From Ferrithrix thermotolerans DSM 19514 (GTDB lineage: Bacteria > Actinomycetota > Acidimicrobiia > Acidimicrobiales > Ilumatobacteraceae), in contig CAMASN010000012.1 of assembly GCA_945861025.1 (NCBI GenBank), positions 1 to 59,688 on the forward strand: DNA of 59,688 bases, in the 5' to 3' direction. Position 1 is the first letter of the stretch. The number at the start of each line of letters is the position of its first letter. Under the pieces are notes generated by a model. The model ran no database searches, was not told the origin of the DNA, and was given only the letters and a program-made list of their open reading frames with translations. The translations under genes and the position numbers were made by a program. Of this stretch, positions 1 through 10,532 are shown one piece after another.

Positions 1-6
1 TGGGCG

Positions 7-279
7 CTAGGCCGTGGCCGTGCGACGTGTGCTCTGGGCGCGCTGACGACGCAAGCGACGACGCTCGCGCTCGCTGAGGCCACCCCAGATACCGAACTTC
101 TCGCCGTTAACGAGAGCGAACTCAAGACAGTCGAGCCGCACGACGCAGCCCCGGCAGACCTCTTTTGCCTCACGCGTGCTCGCGCCGCGCTCTGGGAAAA
201 AGAGGTCTGGGTCTACGCCCAAACAGTTCGCCTGGTCTTGCCAGCTGCGATCGTCATCATGTGTGTTACTGAAACTCAT
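7..279 (-). CDS. WhiB-family iron-sulfur transcriptional regulator
   Basis: A 90-residue protein with the WhiB layout: four cysteines at residues 19, 42, 45 and 51 (C-x22-C-x2-C-x5-C), which bind a [4Fe-4S] cluster in this family, followed by a GIWGG turn and a basic C-terminal tail (SERERRRLRRQR) expected to contact DNA. WhiB proteins act with the primary sigma factor in actinobacteria and respond to oxygen, NO or redox state. I chose the internal ATG at 279 because AGGAGG lies 7 bases upstream; the frame is open further upstream but that extension is unlike WhiB. Which WhiB subfamily this is cannot be told by reading. The upstream region also holds a strong hairpin (469-519). Confidence 0.93.
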   Translation of the reverse strand: MSFSNTHDDDRSWQDQANCLGVDPDLFFPERGASTREAKEVCRGCVVRLDCLEFALVNGEKFGIWGGLSERERRRLRRQRAQSTRRTATA

Positions 280-292
280 AAGGAGGCCTCCT
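280..292 (-). promoter_or_regulatory. Shine-Dalgarno of whiB inside a 12-bp palindrome
   Basis: AGGAGGCCTCCT (281-292) is a perfect palindrome whose first half is a near-ideal ribosome binding site 7 bases before the whiB ATG. It decides the start codon. Most other monocistronic genes here have no such site, so whiB is one of the few with a true leader. Confidence 0.75.
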
Positions 293-468
293 GCCCTTCG
301 TCGGCCATGAGTGCGATTGTTGCTCAAATTGCAGCATGATCGCACCCCTGTAATTACATTGCTGTCATTGTTCCCTATCACATCACGTTCGCGCAAGAGA
401 GGATTCATTATTTGTGAGATTTCTCGCGCCGTCCGCGCGAACTGGTTCGCACGCTGCACCCCCACACA

Positions 469-519
469 ACGAAGTGGCGGCGCTCACGCCCCTCACGGGA
501 TCGTGCGCCGCCACTTCGT
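469..519. repeat. Hairpin element copy C, between the VWA gene and whiB
   Basis: A perfect 15-bp inverted repeat (469-483 with 505-519; core GAAGTGGCGGCGC) surrounds a smaller CCC/GGG hairpin. It sits 23 bases past the stop of the VWA gene and well upstream of whiB, so it probably ends transcription of the VWA gene. Its outer stem and inner loop resemble the two repeats at 34105 and 35124, so it is a diverged third member of that family. There is no U-tract, as is common for actinobacterial terminators. Confidence 0.65.
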
Positions 520-541
520 CGGCAAGACAACCTTGCGGGGA

Positions 542-2557
542 TCAGCCGGCAGCGCGGCCGCCGCCGCGGGCCATCTTTTTCTTGTTCTCGATGAAGTCGA
601 CGAGCACGTAGTCGCCCAGCGTGTCTGGGGTGGTGAAGAAGGCGCGACCACGGTTGATCGCAGTGAGCTTCTCGACGAAGCTCTTCAGCGAACGATCGGC
701 ATCGAGCATGAACGTATTGATGCGGATGTTGTCTTTGGTGCACCGCACCACCTCACGCAGCGTGGCTTCGATGGTCTCTTGCGTGGGCGGATAGTTGAAG
801 TACGGATCGCCGTTGGGCGTGATGTGAGCCGTGGGCTCGCCGTCGGTGATCATGATGATCTGCTTGGTGCCCGTCTGGCGTGACAACAGCTGACGAGCCA
901 ACATGAACGCGTGCTGCATGTTGGTGCCGTAGGCAAAGTCCCAACTCACTTCGGGCAATTGCTCGGCGGTGATAACGCGAGCAACTTCGCCGAACCCAAC
1001 AAGACCCATGTAGTCGCGAGGGAACTGCGAGGTGATGAGCGAGTGCAGCGCCATCGCAACTTTCTTGGCAGGCAAGAAGTTGTCGCGCATGGGCATGCTC
1101 ATCGAGAGGTCGAGCATCAATACGGTGGACGACTTGGTGACGTGCTCGGTGCGCTCGATCTCGAAGTCGTCGGGCGACAGCTGAACAGGCGTACCTGAGC
1201 CGCCGCGGCGAATGGCGTTGCGCAACGTGCGCTGCAGATCGAGGTTAAACGGGTCGCCGTATTCGTACGCCTTGGTTTCGTAGGTGCGCTCGTGGCCCTG
1301 GCCGAAACGATCCATTTGGTGCTGGCCGGCTTTGTCTTTGGCGAGCTTGGTGTAGAGCTCGCGTAACGCATTTGAGCCGATCTTGCGCAGGCCCTTGGGG
1401 GTGAGCTCAAGGCGGCCTTCTTTGTTCTGAATGAGGCCCGCCTCTTCGAGCATCTTTGCCATCTCGGCCAGACGCGCCAACGACTTGGCGGCATCGTCGC
1501 CCATCAGATCGCGGACACGATCCATATCGGCTTCGGCCAGAGCACCGGGCGTTGAAGCGTTACGCAACAGGTTCTCGAGTTGGTCGAGCTCGCCGAGCTC
1601 TTGCATGGTCTGCATCGCCTGGCCAAAGCCCATTGGGTCTTGGCCTTGCATGTCGTATTCACGGTTCCAGTTCATCTGCGGGAACATGCCCTGCAGGTTC
1701 TGGCTGAGCTGATCCATCTGCCAACGCAGATCCATGTCGTCCATGAGTTGATCGCTGAGCTGCTGCATCTGAGCGCGCTGCTCGGGCGTCATCGAATTCA
1801 TCATTGCCTGCATTGCTGCCATGCGCTGTGCCATGGTCTCGAGCAACTCTTCGAGCGTCTCGGGATTCTCTGGGAAGAAGTCGCCGAACTTTTCCATGAA
1901 CTGTTCGAAGCCCGGGTCTTCGCCCTGCTGTTGCTTGTCGAGCATTTCGTTGAGACCGGCGAGCATGTCTTTCATGCGCTGCATGTCTTCGGGGCTCATG
2001 TTCTGCATGTCGCCGCTCATCTTGTCGACGGCTTGCTGCATAAGTTGCTGACGAAGCTTGTCCATCAGTTCATCGAAGCGCTGCTTGGCTTCGGCAGATT
2101 CGAAATCGTAGGCCTGCAGTTCGCGTACCTTGCCGGCGAGATCGTCGGGCAGCATGTCGAGTCTGAAGTTGCGATCTTCGGCGGTCTGGCGAGCAGTGTC
2201 GGCGCGTCGTTCGTCGCCACTTTGCTCGGCAGCGTTCTTGGCGTTCTCAACAGCGTGCCGTTCTTCGTCGACGATGTCGTCGAGCGCATCGGCGATCTCT
2301 TGAAAAACGCCGCCTAGGTCGCCGCGATCGAGACGCTCTTGACGCTCCTTGCGCAACCGATCCATGATCTCGCGCATGCCCTGCAGACGATCGCCGTTGC
2401 GGTCGCGCAGACCTTCTTGCATCATCCGCCGCAAGGCGCTGTTGACGTCGCCGTGATAGAGCAGATCGTCGGTCATTGCGTCGAACAGTGTCTCGGCGTC
2501 GAGATCGAAGCCCTTCTGGGAGCCGTCCCAGCGAGAGTAAATAAACCGTGCGGCCAT
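542..2557 (-). CDS. VWA-domain protein, partner of the AAA+ ATPase at 4135
   Basis: A 671-residue soluble protein. The first ~440 residues are charged, rich in Met and Gln, and largely helical or coiled-coil in character. The C-terminal 190 residues form a von Willebrand A domain with a complete MIDAS metal site: DLSMS at 483-487, Thr545 (GTNM) and Asp572 (MITDGEPT). In this family the VWA protein works with a MoxR/Mg-chelatase-like AAA+ ATPase to remodel or insert metals into client proteins; mycobacteria have a similar pair. The likely partner is encoded 1.6 kb away on the same strand, with two plus-strand genes between. The start at 2557 is supported by a TAGCGT -10 box 6 bases upstream. 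The client is unknown. Confidence 0.85.
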   Translation of the reverse strand: MAARFIYSRWDGSQKGFDLDAETLFDAMTDDLLYHGDVNSALRRMMQEGLRDRNGDRLQGMREIMDRLRKERQERLDRGDLGGVFQEIADALDDIVDEERHAVENAKNAAEQSGDERRADTARQTAEDRNFRLDMLPDDLAGKVRELQAYDFESAEAKQRFDELMDKLRQQLMQQAVDKMSGDMQNMSPEDMQRMKDMLAGLNEMLDKQQQGEDPGFEQFMEKFGDFFPENPETLEELLETMAQRMAAMQAMMNSMTPEQRAQMQQLSDQLMDDMDLRWQMDQLSQNLQGMFPQMNWNREYDMQGQDPMGFGQAMQTMQELGELDQLENLLRNASTPGALAEADMDRVRDLMGDDAAKSLARLAEMAKMLEEAGLIQNKEGRLELTPKGLRKIGSNALRELYTKLAKDKAGQHQMDRFGQGHERTYETKAYEYGDPFNLDLQRTLRNAIRRGGSGTPVQLSPDDFEIERTEHVTKSSTVLMLDLSMSMPMRDNFLPAKKVAMALHSLITSQFPRDYMGLVGFGEVARVITAEQLPEVSWDFAYGTNMQHAFMLARQLLSRQTGTKQIIMITDGEPTAHITPNGDPYFNYPPTQETIEATLREVVRCTKDNIRINTFMLDADRSLKSFVEKLTAINRGRAFFTTPDTLGDYVLVDFIENKKKMARGGGRAAG

Positions 2558-2563
2558 GCAGGC

Positions 2564-2573
2564 ACGCTAGCCT
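2564..2573. promoter_or_regulatory. Overlapping divergent -10 boxes
   Basis: The palindrome GCTAGC supplies TAGCGT on the minus strand (2564-2569, 6 bases before the VWA start) and TAGCCT on the plus strand (2568-2573, 10 bases before the cyclase ATG at 2584). The boxes share two base pairs, so one polymerase should exclude the other. A GCAGGC/GCCTGC inverted repeat (2558-2575) surrounds them. Confidence 0.6.
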
Positions 2574-2583
2574 GCCGATTGTC

Positions 2584-3135
2584 ATGCGTGTTCCTCGTAC
2601 CTTCGCCTTTGTCGACCTTTCGGGGTTCACGAACTACACCGCTGCGTTTGGCGACGACGCCGCAGGGCGGATCCTTAGCGCGTTTCGCGGCATTGCACGA
2701 GACTTGGCCAGCGCCCACGGGGTGCGAATTGCCAAGTGGCTCGGCGATGGCTGCATGATCGTGGCCATGAACCAGGCCGACTGTGTTGCCTTCGCCATCG
2801 AGCTTGAAGACAAAGCCTCCGAGGTGTGCGCTCCCCTGTCGCTGCGCGTGGGCATCGCTTCGGGACACGCGTTGTTGTTCGAGGGTGACGATTACATCGG
2901 CTCGGCCGTGAACCTTGCTGCGCGCCTGTGCGATGCCGCAGGTCCGTACGAAATCCTCATGCCCTCAATGCAACTTGAGCGCTTGCCCGAAGGCATCCAC
3001 GCCACGCCGCAGGGCTCACTCGAGCTGCGTGGCTTCCCCGGACCTATCGAGGTCTTCGAGATCAGTGGCGCACTCGCCGAGAACGCAAGGCCCGACACCA
3101 GCGAACTCTGGACTCGCACCCCGTACGGCATCTAG
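2584..3135 (+). CDS. Class III nucleotide cyclase (single catalytic domain)
   Basis: A 183-residue soluble protein that is just a class III adenylate/guanylate cyclase domain, making cAMP or cGMP from the NTP. All key positions are visible: metal-binding Asp11 (FVDLSGFT) and Asp55 (WLGDG), base-selecting Lys51 and Asp103 (DYIG), and transition-state residues Asn110 and Arg114 (VNLAAR). The Lys/Asp pair favours ATP. Unlike many actinobacterial cyclases it has no HAMP, TM or sensor domain. ATG 2584 fits the divergent -10 box; an ATG at 2548 would overlap the VWA gene. The next gene starts inside its stop codon (TAGTG), so the two are translationally coupled. Confidence 0.85.
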   Translation: MRVPRTFAFVDLSGFTNYTAAFGDDAAGRILSAFRGIARDLASAHGVRIAKWLGDGCMIVAMNQADCVAFAIELEDKASEVCAPLSLRVGIASGHALLFEGDDYIGSAVNLAARLCDAAGPYEILMPSMQLERLPEGIHATPQGSLELRGFPGPIEVFEISGALAENARPDTSELWTRTPYGI

Positions 3136-4124
3136 TGCCCGAACGAGATCCATCGCTGCCTGCCCGCGGCATCGTCATTCCGAGCTCACATCTCGATCGT
3201 ACGCGGCTGCACGAAGACATCGAGTTGTTGGCAGAACTGGGCGCGCAAGAACTGCGCATCGGCATCGATTGGGACTGGATGCAGCCCGCAGCCGGTGTGG
3301 TGAACGGCGACGCTGTCGAGTTCTACCTCGGCGCCACGCAAACAGCCCGAGCCTGCGGGGTCTCATTGCAGTTCACCTTGCTCGAGCGAAACGTACCGAA
3401 GTGGTTTGACAACGACGGCGGATTCGGTGACGCCAAATGGACCGGCCATTGGTGGCCGCGGTGGGTCGAAACGTGCGCCGACACGTTTGGTGACAGCGTT
3501 GGCGGCTGGGTGCCCATCGATCATCCGTTAGCCGTTGCCAACCGTCTGTATCCCGAAGATCCGCGGCGTCACGGCGAAGTACTCGACACCGTCATCAAGG
3601 CGTGGCGCGATGCGTGGCGCATTCTGCAGGGCGGACCACCGATCATCACCTCGTTTGGCGTAGAGATCGTGCGACCCGTAGACCAGACAATTCCTGCCGA
3701 ACACGCGGCGAAGCGACTCGATCAGATTCGCTGGCGGCTCTGGCTGCAGGGGCTGCGAGACGGTGTCGTGAGCATTCCCGGTAGAGCCGACATTGAGGTT
3801 GCCGATCTGGCTGGGTCATGCGATGTGTTGGGCATCACGGTTCGTCACGAACGCGATGCGTTGGGACTGTTGCACCGCGCTGCCGAAATGGGACTCGATC
3901 GCCCGATGGCAGTCACCATGCTGCTGCCCGCTGGCACCGATGCCGACCGCGAGTTGGTGATCGAGCGCTACATGCAACAGGCCAACGAAGCGGCCTCGGG
4001 GCTAAAGCTGTTGTCGATCGCCATAAGTCCGGCGTTCGATGTGGTCGAGGGCGACCGCGGCATCATTAGCCGCGATCGAGAACTCAAAGACAGCGGCCGC
4101 GTGTATTTCGGCCTGACTGAATAG
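3135..4124 (+). CDS. GH1-like TIM-barrel protein without the catalytic glutamates
   Basis: A 329-residue protein whose N-terminal two thirds follow the glycoside hydrolase family 1 (beta-glucosidase) barrel: ELGAQELRIGIDWDWMQP, then a FTLLERNVPKWF segment at the place of the GH1 LYHWDLP motif, then GGWVPIDHPLAVAN where GH1 has HWxTxNEP. The acid/base Glu of NEP is therefore replaced (DHP), and no ITENG nucleophile motif is visible in the C-terminal part. It is shorter than active GH1 enzymes (about 430-480 residues). It may bind a sugar or ligand without hydrolysis; this is inference. GTG 3135 overlaps the cyclase stop, so a cyclase output or sensing link is possible. Confidence 0.65.
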   Translation: MPERDPSLPARGIVIPSSHLDRTRLHEDIELLAELGAQELRIGIDWDWMQPAAGVVNGDAVEFYLGATQTARACGVSLQFTLLERNVPKWFDNDGGFGDAKWTGHWWPRWVETCADTFGDSVGGWVPIDHPLAVANRLYPEDPRRHGEVLDTVIKAWRDAWRILQGGPPIITSFGVEIVRPVDQTIPAEHAAKRLDQIRWRLWLQGLRDGVVSIPGRADIEVADLAGSCDVLGITVRHERDALGLLHRAAEMGLDRPMAVTMLLPAGTDADRELVIERYMQQANEAASGLKLLSIAISPAFDVVEGDRGIISRDRELKDSGRVYFGLTE

Positions 4125-4134
4125 CGCCCGAGAA

Positions 4135-5538
4135 TCAGCGCCCGCGGTAGGTGGCTCGCGAACCCGAAGCGTCTTTATTTAAACGCTTTGAAAGATGCAG
4201 ACCTTCGAGCACGAACTCAACTGCAGCGGCAAGTGCGGCGGGCGATTGGTCGGCTCCGGCGAGCGCCGACACTGGCGCACGCAACGCGGGCACCGACTCG
4301 AGCAGCGCCACCTCGTCGGCAGACGCAATGTCTTCGCCCGTGTGAGCAACAACGCCTTCGTCGAATGCTGCGATGACATCGCGCACTTGATCGGGGGTGA
4401 CTCGCTGCTTATAGACGGTGAGCAATGCGGCACGAACGAGGTTCTCGAGAATGGCGCCTTCGCGACCGTCTTCGAGCGACTCGATTTCGATCTTGCCCGA
4501 CGTAGAAGCGGCGATTGCGCCGAGATCACAGACGCGCGGCACGACCTCGGTCTCGCCAGCGCGCAAGGCGCGACGCAAAGCGTTGGCGGCAAGCACCTCG
4601 CTGTTGCTCACCGACAAGCGCACCGACACACCGCTGCGCTGGTTCACCTGGCTGCTTGAGCGGGCGAGGTGGCTGAGCGTGGCAATGACTTCTTCCATGT
4701 AATCGGGCACCCGAACGGTGACATCGCCCACGCTTGCGGGGCGGGCCTCTTGGCGCATGATGGCCACTTCGGTTTCGACCTCGAGTGGGTAGTGCGTGCG
4801 GATCTGGCTGCCGAAACGATCTTTCAGCGGCGTGATGATGCGACCACGGTTGGTGTAGTCGTCGGGATTGGCCGAGGCAACGAGGATGACATCGAGCGGA
4901 AGGCGAATCTTGTAGCCACGCACCTGCACATCGCGCTCTTCGAGCACGTTGAGTAAACCGACCTGAATACGCTCGGCAAGGTCAGGGATTTCGTTGATAG
5001 CAAAAATGCCGCGGTTGGTGCGTGGCACGAGCCCGTAGTGCAGCGTGAGTTCGTCGCTGAGGTAGCGGCCCTCGGCCACCTTGATGGGGTCAACTTCGCC
5101 GATGAGATCGGCGATTGAAGTGTCGGGCGTCGCCAGCTTTTCGCCGTAACGATCACTGCGGTGCACCCACGCGATTGGCGCGTCGTCGCCCTTTTCGGCG
5201 ACGAGATCGCGAGCGTGTTTCGACACTGGCGAGTACGGGTCGTCGTTGATCTCGCTGCCCGCGACAATGGGCATCCATTCGTCGAGCAAGCCGGTGAGCG
5301 AGCGGATGATGCGAGTCTTGGCTTGTCCGCGCTCGCCCAGGAAGATCACGTCGTGACCCGCCAAGATCGCGTTCTCGAGCTGAGGCATGACGGTGTCTTC
5401 GTACCCCATCACACCATCGAAGAGTGGCTCGCCGGCGGAGATCTTGACAACAGCGTTGCGGCGGATCTCCTCCTTCACGGGCCACGACTTCCAGCCGGAA
5501 GCCTTGAGTTCACCAAGAGTTGTTGCCATCTGCGCCAT
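4135..5538 (-). CDS. AAA+ ATPase, MoxR/Mg-chelatase subunit I-like
   Basis: A 467-residue AAA+ ATPase with Walker A GERGQAKT (68-75), a Walker B-like segment GIFAINEIPDL (177-187) and a sensor-type Asn in VASANPDDYTNRG. The layout matches the BchI/MoxR clade, which forms hexameric rings that drive VWA-domain partners. The partner is almost certainly the MIDAS protein at 542-2557. The start at 5538 is fixed by TAGGTT ending 6 bases before the ATG. Its 3' end faces the GH1-like gene with a 10-base gap and no obvious terminator hairpin. Confidence 0.88.
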   Translation of the reverse strand: MAQMATTLGELKASGWKSWPVKEEIRRNAVVKISAGEPLFDGVMGYEDTVMPQLENAILAGHDVIFLGERGQAKTRIIRSLTGLLDEWMPIVAGSEINDDPYSPVSKHARDLVAEKGDDAPIAWVHRSDRYGEKLATPDTSIADLIGEVDPIKVAEGRYLSDELTLHYGLVPRTNRGIFAINEIPDLAERIQVGLLNVLEERDVQVRGYKIRLPLDVILVASANPDDYTNRGRIITPLKDRFGSQIRTHYPLEVETEVAIMRQEARPASVGDVTVRVPDYMEEVIATLSHLARSSSQVNQRSGVSVRLSVSNSEVLAANALRRALRAGETEVVPRVCDLGAIAASTSGKIEIESLEDGREGAILENLVRAALLTVYKQRVTPDQVRDVIAAFDEGVVAHTGEDIASADEVALLESVPALRAPVSALAGADQSPAALAAAVEFVLEGLHLSKRLNKDASGSRATYRGR

Positions 5539-5544
5539 GCTCGA

Positions 5545-5550
5545 AACCTA
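5545..5550 (-). promoter_or_regulatory. -10 box of the AAA+ ATPase gene
   Basis: TAGGTT ends 6 bases before ATG 5538; predicted leaderless start. Confidence 0.6.
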
Positions 5551-5642
5551 GCGAAGATTCGCACCACGCGCTCAGACGGGCAACGTGTTGGGCGTTCGCG
5601 CAGGCGGTTCGTCTGCAACCCGTTGCCCCCGCCGCGCCCCAT

Positions 5643-5648
5643 TAGGCT
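5643..5648 (+). promoter_or_regulatory. -10 box of the GH2 gene
   Basis: TAGGCT ends 7 bases before ATG 5656; predicted leaderless start. Confidence 0.6.
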
Positions 5649-5655
5649 GCGTCGA

Positions 5656-7773
5656 ATGGATCTCAGCGGCACGTGGCGAGCAATAGCTGCCGATGACCAA
5701 CTCAGGCGTATCGCCATTGGCATGGACTACGACGACGCCGCGTGGACCCCCATCGAAGTGCCGGGCCATTGGAGATCTACTGCCGAGTTCGCCGAGAGCG
5801 ACGGGCCGCTGTTGTTCCGCACACACTTTGCGTTCGACACTCCACCGGCCGGCCAGCGTTCGTGGATCATCATGAACGGTCTCTTTTACCAAGCTGACGT
5901 ATGGCTCGATGGCGCGTACCTCGGCGACCCCGAGGGCTACTTCTTTCCTCACTCGTTCGATGTCTCATCGCTGCTGCGCATCGGCGACGAACACGTGCTT
6001 GCTGTTGAGGTTGCATGCGCCCCGCACAAGTCGCATCGCGGCCGCCGCAACATCACCGGCGTGATGCAGCAATGGGATGCGGCCGACCCCAACTGGAACC
6101 CCGGCGGCCTGTGGCGCTCGGTACAGGTAGAGACCACCGGGCCCGTGAGGCTCGACAAACTTCGCGTGCTGTGCCGCGACGTGAACGAATCGAGAGCGCA
6201 CCTTCGTTTGCATGGACGCCTCGACAGCGACGAATCACGCACCGTGAAGATACGCACCTTGGTCGATGGCGTAGTCGCCGCCGAAGTAGAGCAGCCGTTG
6301 GCCCGCGGCACGAACGCGGTCGACTGGAACTTTGATGTCGATAATCCGCGACTGTGGTGGCCATATTCACTTGGCGGTCAAGAGCTCAGCGATGTGCATG
6401 TCGAAGTTGTGGTCGATGGAGTCGTCAGCCATTCGCGCACTGTGCGCACCGGCATGCGCGAGGTCGCGATGCAAGATTGGGTGTGGTCGATCAACGGCGA
6501 GCGCATCTATCTCAAGGGCGCGAACCTGGCTCCCACTCAACTCAATCTCGCGGCCACCGAACCATCTGCGTTTCGCCGCGATATCGAGCTCGCTCGCGAC
6601 GCTGGACTCGATCTGCTGCGAGTGCACGGTCACATTGCACCACCAGCGCTTTACGAAGCCGCCGACGAACTCGGCATGCTCTTGTGGCAAGACTTTCCGC
6701 TGCAGTGGTCATACGCACGCGATGTTCGTCGCCGTGCTGTGAGCCAAGCGCAAGAGGCCGTGTTCGAACTGGGACATCACCCGTCGATCATCACGTGGTG
6801 TGCCCACAACGAACCTGCCGCCACCAACATCGACCTGCGCGATAACCAACCGCGCTGGAAGAACGCCGCCCGCTACCTGGTTGGCCAGCAGGTGCCGTCG
6901 TGGAACAAGAACATCCTTGATCGGTGGGTGAAGCGAGCGTTCGAAAGAGACGACGACACCCGACCTACCATCGCGCACAGCGGCGTGATGCCCCACCTTC
7001 CTGAAATCAACGGATCAGACAGCCATCTGTACTTCGGTTGGTATCACGGCGACGAGCACGAGTTCCCCGCCTTTGCCGCAGCGTTTCCGCGCATGGTGCG
7101 ATTCGTCAGCGAGTTCGGTGCGCAAGCGGTGCCGCCGCATCACGAGTTCATCGACACCAACACGTGGCCCAATCTCGATTGGGACGCGCTCGAGAGCACC
7201 TACGGATTGCAGCGCACGATGATGGAGCGTTACGTTCGCGCTGTCGATTACGCCACGTTCGAAGAGTGGAGCGAAGCAACGCAGCGCTACCAGGCAACGC
7301 TGTTGCGCTATCACATCGAAACGATGCGCCGGCTGAAGTACCGACCCAACGGCGGTTTCTGCTTGTTCATGCTCAACGACTCAAGCCCCATGATTTCGTG
7401 GAGCATCCTCGACCACACTCGGGCACCAAAGCTGGCGTTTCAAGTGGTTGTCGATGCGTGCCGACCGGTGATCATCGTGGCCGATCGTCTGCCCGCAACC
7501 GTTGCGCCAGGAGATTCAATCGCGCTCGATGTGCACGTTGTAAACGACCTCCGTCAGCCACTGGTAGACGCCGTGTTGCACGCCCATCTGCAATGGCCCA
7601 ACGGCGAGCACAAATGGACCTTTGTGGGCACCAGCGAGGCCGACGATTGCACGCGCATCGCGACTCTGCAGTTTGTGGTGCCCGACACAGCCGGGCAATT
7701 GGTGCTTGATCTCACGCTCGATGCTGGCAGCATCGCGGCTGCTACAAACCGAGACGAAACACTGATCGCGTAA
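5656..7773 (+). CDS. GH2 beta-mannosidase-like glycoside hydrolase
   Basis: A 705-residue family 2 glycoside hydrolase: N-terminal jelly-roll (sugar-binding) domain about 1-170, Ig-like domain about 170-275, TIM barrel about 285-600 and a C-terminal beta domain. The acid/base Glu386 is in WCAHNEP and the nucleophile Glu486 in VSEFG. The WGDFP-like LLWQDFPL segment and NWNPGG resemble beta-mannosidases rather than beta-galactosidases. No signal peptide is seen, so it probably acts in the cytoplasm on imported mannosides. ATG 5656 follows TAGGCT by 7 bases; the frame is open to 5161 but that part is antisense to the ATPase gene. It is monocistronic. Confidence 0.82.
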   Translation: MDLSGTWRAIAADDQLRRIAIGMDYDDAAWTPIEVPGHWRSTAEFAESDGPLLFRTHFAFDTPPAGQRSWIIMNGLFYQADVWLDGAYLGDPEGYFFPHSFDVSSLLRIGDEHVLAVEVACAPHKSHRGRRNITGVMQQWDAADPNWNPGGLWRSVQVETTGPVRLDKLRVLCRDVNESRAHLRLHGRLDSDESRTVKIRTLVDGVVAAEVEQPLARGTNAVDWNFDVDNPRLWWPYSLGGQELSDVHVEVVVDGVVSHSRTVRTGMREVAMQDWVWSINGERIYLKGANLAPTQLNLAATEPSAFRRDIELARDAGLDLLRVHGHIAPPALYEAADELGMLLWQDFPLQWSYARDVRRRAVSQAQEAVFELGHHPSIITWCAHNEPAATNIDLRDNQPRWKNAARYLVGQQVPSWNKNILDRWVKRAFERDDDTRPTIAHSGVMPHLPEINGSDSHLYFGWYHGDEHEFPAFAAAFPRMVRFVSEFGAQAVPPHHEFIDTNTWPNLDWDALESTYGLQRTMMERYVRAVDYATFEEWSEATQRYQATLLRYHIETMRRLKYRPNGGFCLFMLNDSSPMISWSILDHTRAPKLAFQVVVDACRPVIIVADRLPATVAPGDSIALDVHVVNDLRQPLVDAVLHAHLQWPNGEHKWTFVGTSEADDCTRIATLQFVVPDTAGQLVLDLTLDAGSIAAATNRDETLIA

Positions 7774-7806
7774 CGCACAGCGGCCACGAATGCCCGCGCG
7801 ACTTGG

Positions 7807-8591
7807 TTACGAGCGAGCGATTTCTTTGCGGTTCGCGAACTTTGCCTTGCGGTAATCCTTGTTCATCAACGCAATGACGTCGATGGAAATTTCCTTGGGG
7901 CAGGCTGCCTCGCACTCGCCGTGGTTGGTGCATGAGCCGAAGTATTCGTCCATGGTCTCGACCATCGACTCGGCCCGGGCATAACGCTCGGCCTGACCCT
8001 GCGGCAACAGGTTGAGGTGAGCAACCTTGGCGGCAGTGAACAAGTTGGCAGCGCCGTTAGGGCACGCTGCGACGCAAGCGCCGCAACCGATACACGCGGC
8101 CGAGTCCATTGCGGCATCGGCCACAGGCTTTGGCACAGGGACGAGGTTCGCATCGGGAGCACCACCGGTTTGAGAGGTGATGTAACCACCCGATTCGATG
8201 ATGCGGTCGAATGCGCTGCGATCGACCATCAGGTCTTTGATGATCGGGAACGAAGTGGCGCGCCATGGTTCGATGACGATGTTTGCACCGCTCTTGAACT
8301 TGCGCATGTGCAGCTGACACGTGGCGGTACCGCGCTGCGGACCATGGGCCTGCCCATCGATCATCAACGAACAGCTGCCGCAAATGCCCTCGCGACAGTC
8401 GTGTTCGAAGGTGACCGCATCGCGGCCCTCATCGATCAGTTTCTCGTTGAGCACATCGAGCATCTCAAGGAACGAGGCTTCGTCGCTAATTGAGTCGATG
8501 CGATAGCTCTCAAATGCGCCGGCGGCGTCGGGGCCCTTTTGGCGCCAAACCGACAGGGTGAGGTTGGTGAGATGCTCACCGTGTGATGCAG

Positions 8592-8595
<4 letters not shown>
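7807..8595 (-). CDS. sdhB: Succinate dehydrogenase iron-sulfur subunit
   Basis: A 262-residue SdhB/FrdB protein. The N-terminal ferredoxin-like domain has CREGICGSC plus a later Cys for [2Fe-2S]; the C-terminal domain has [12 protein letters not shown] and [14 protein letters not shown] for the [4Fe-4S] and [3Fe-4S] clusters. It passes electrons from FAD in SdhA to the membrane anchor. GTG start at 8595 overlaps the sdhA stop (GTGA), giving tight coupling in sdhC-sdhA-sdhB. The size and gene order match the Sdh1 type of mycobacteria (cytochrome b558 family). Confidence 0.94.
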
Positions 8596-10526
<1,931 letters not shown>

Positions 10527-10532
10527 GGGTCC

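Noticed and set aside
281-292. AGGAGGCCTCCT as a repressor operator
   Set aside because: It is explained by the whiB ribosome site; with no loop it cannot form a stable hairpin, and no second copy was found.
5161-5655. N-terminal extension of the GH2 protein by 165 residues
   Set aside because: The extension is antisense to the AAA+ ATPase gene and reads as noise; a -10 box and the family N-terminus support ATG 5656.
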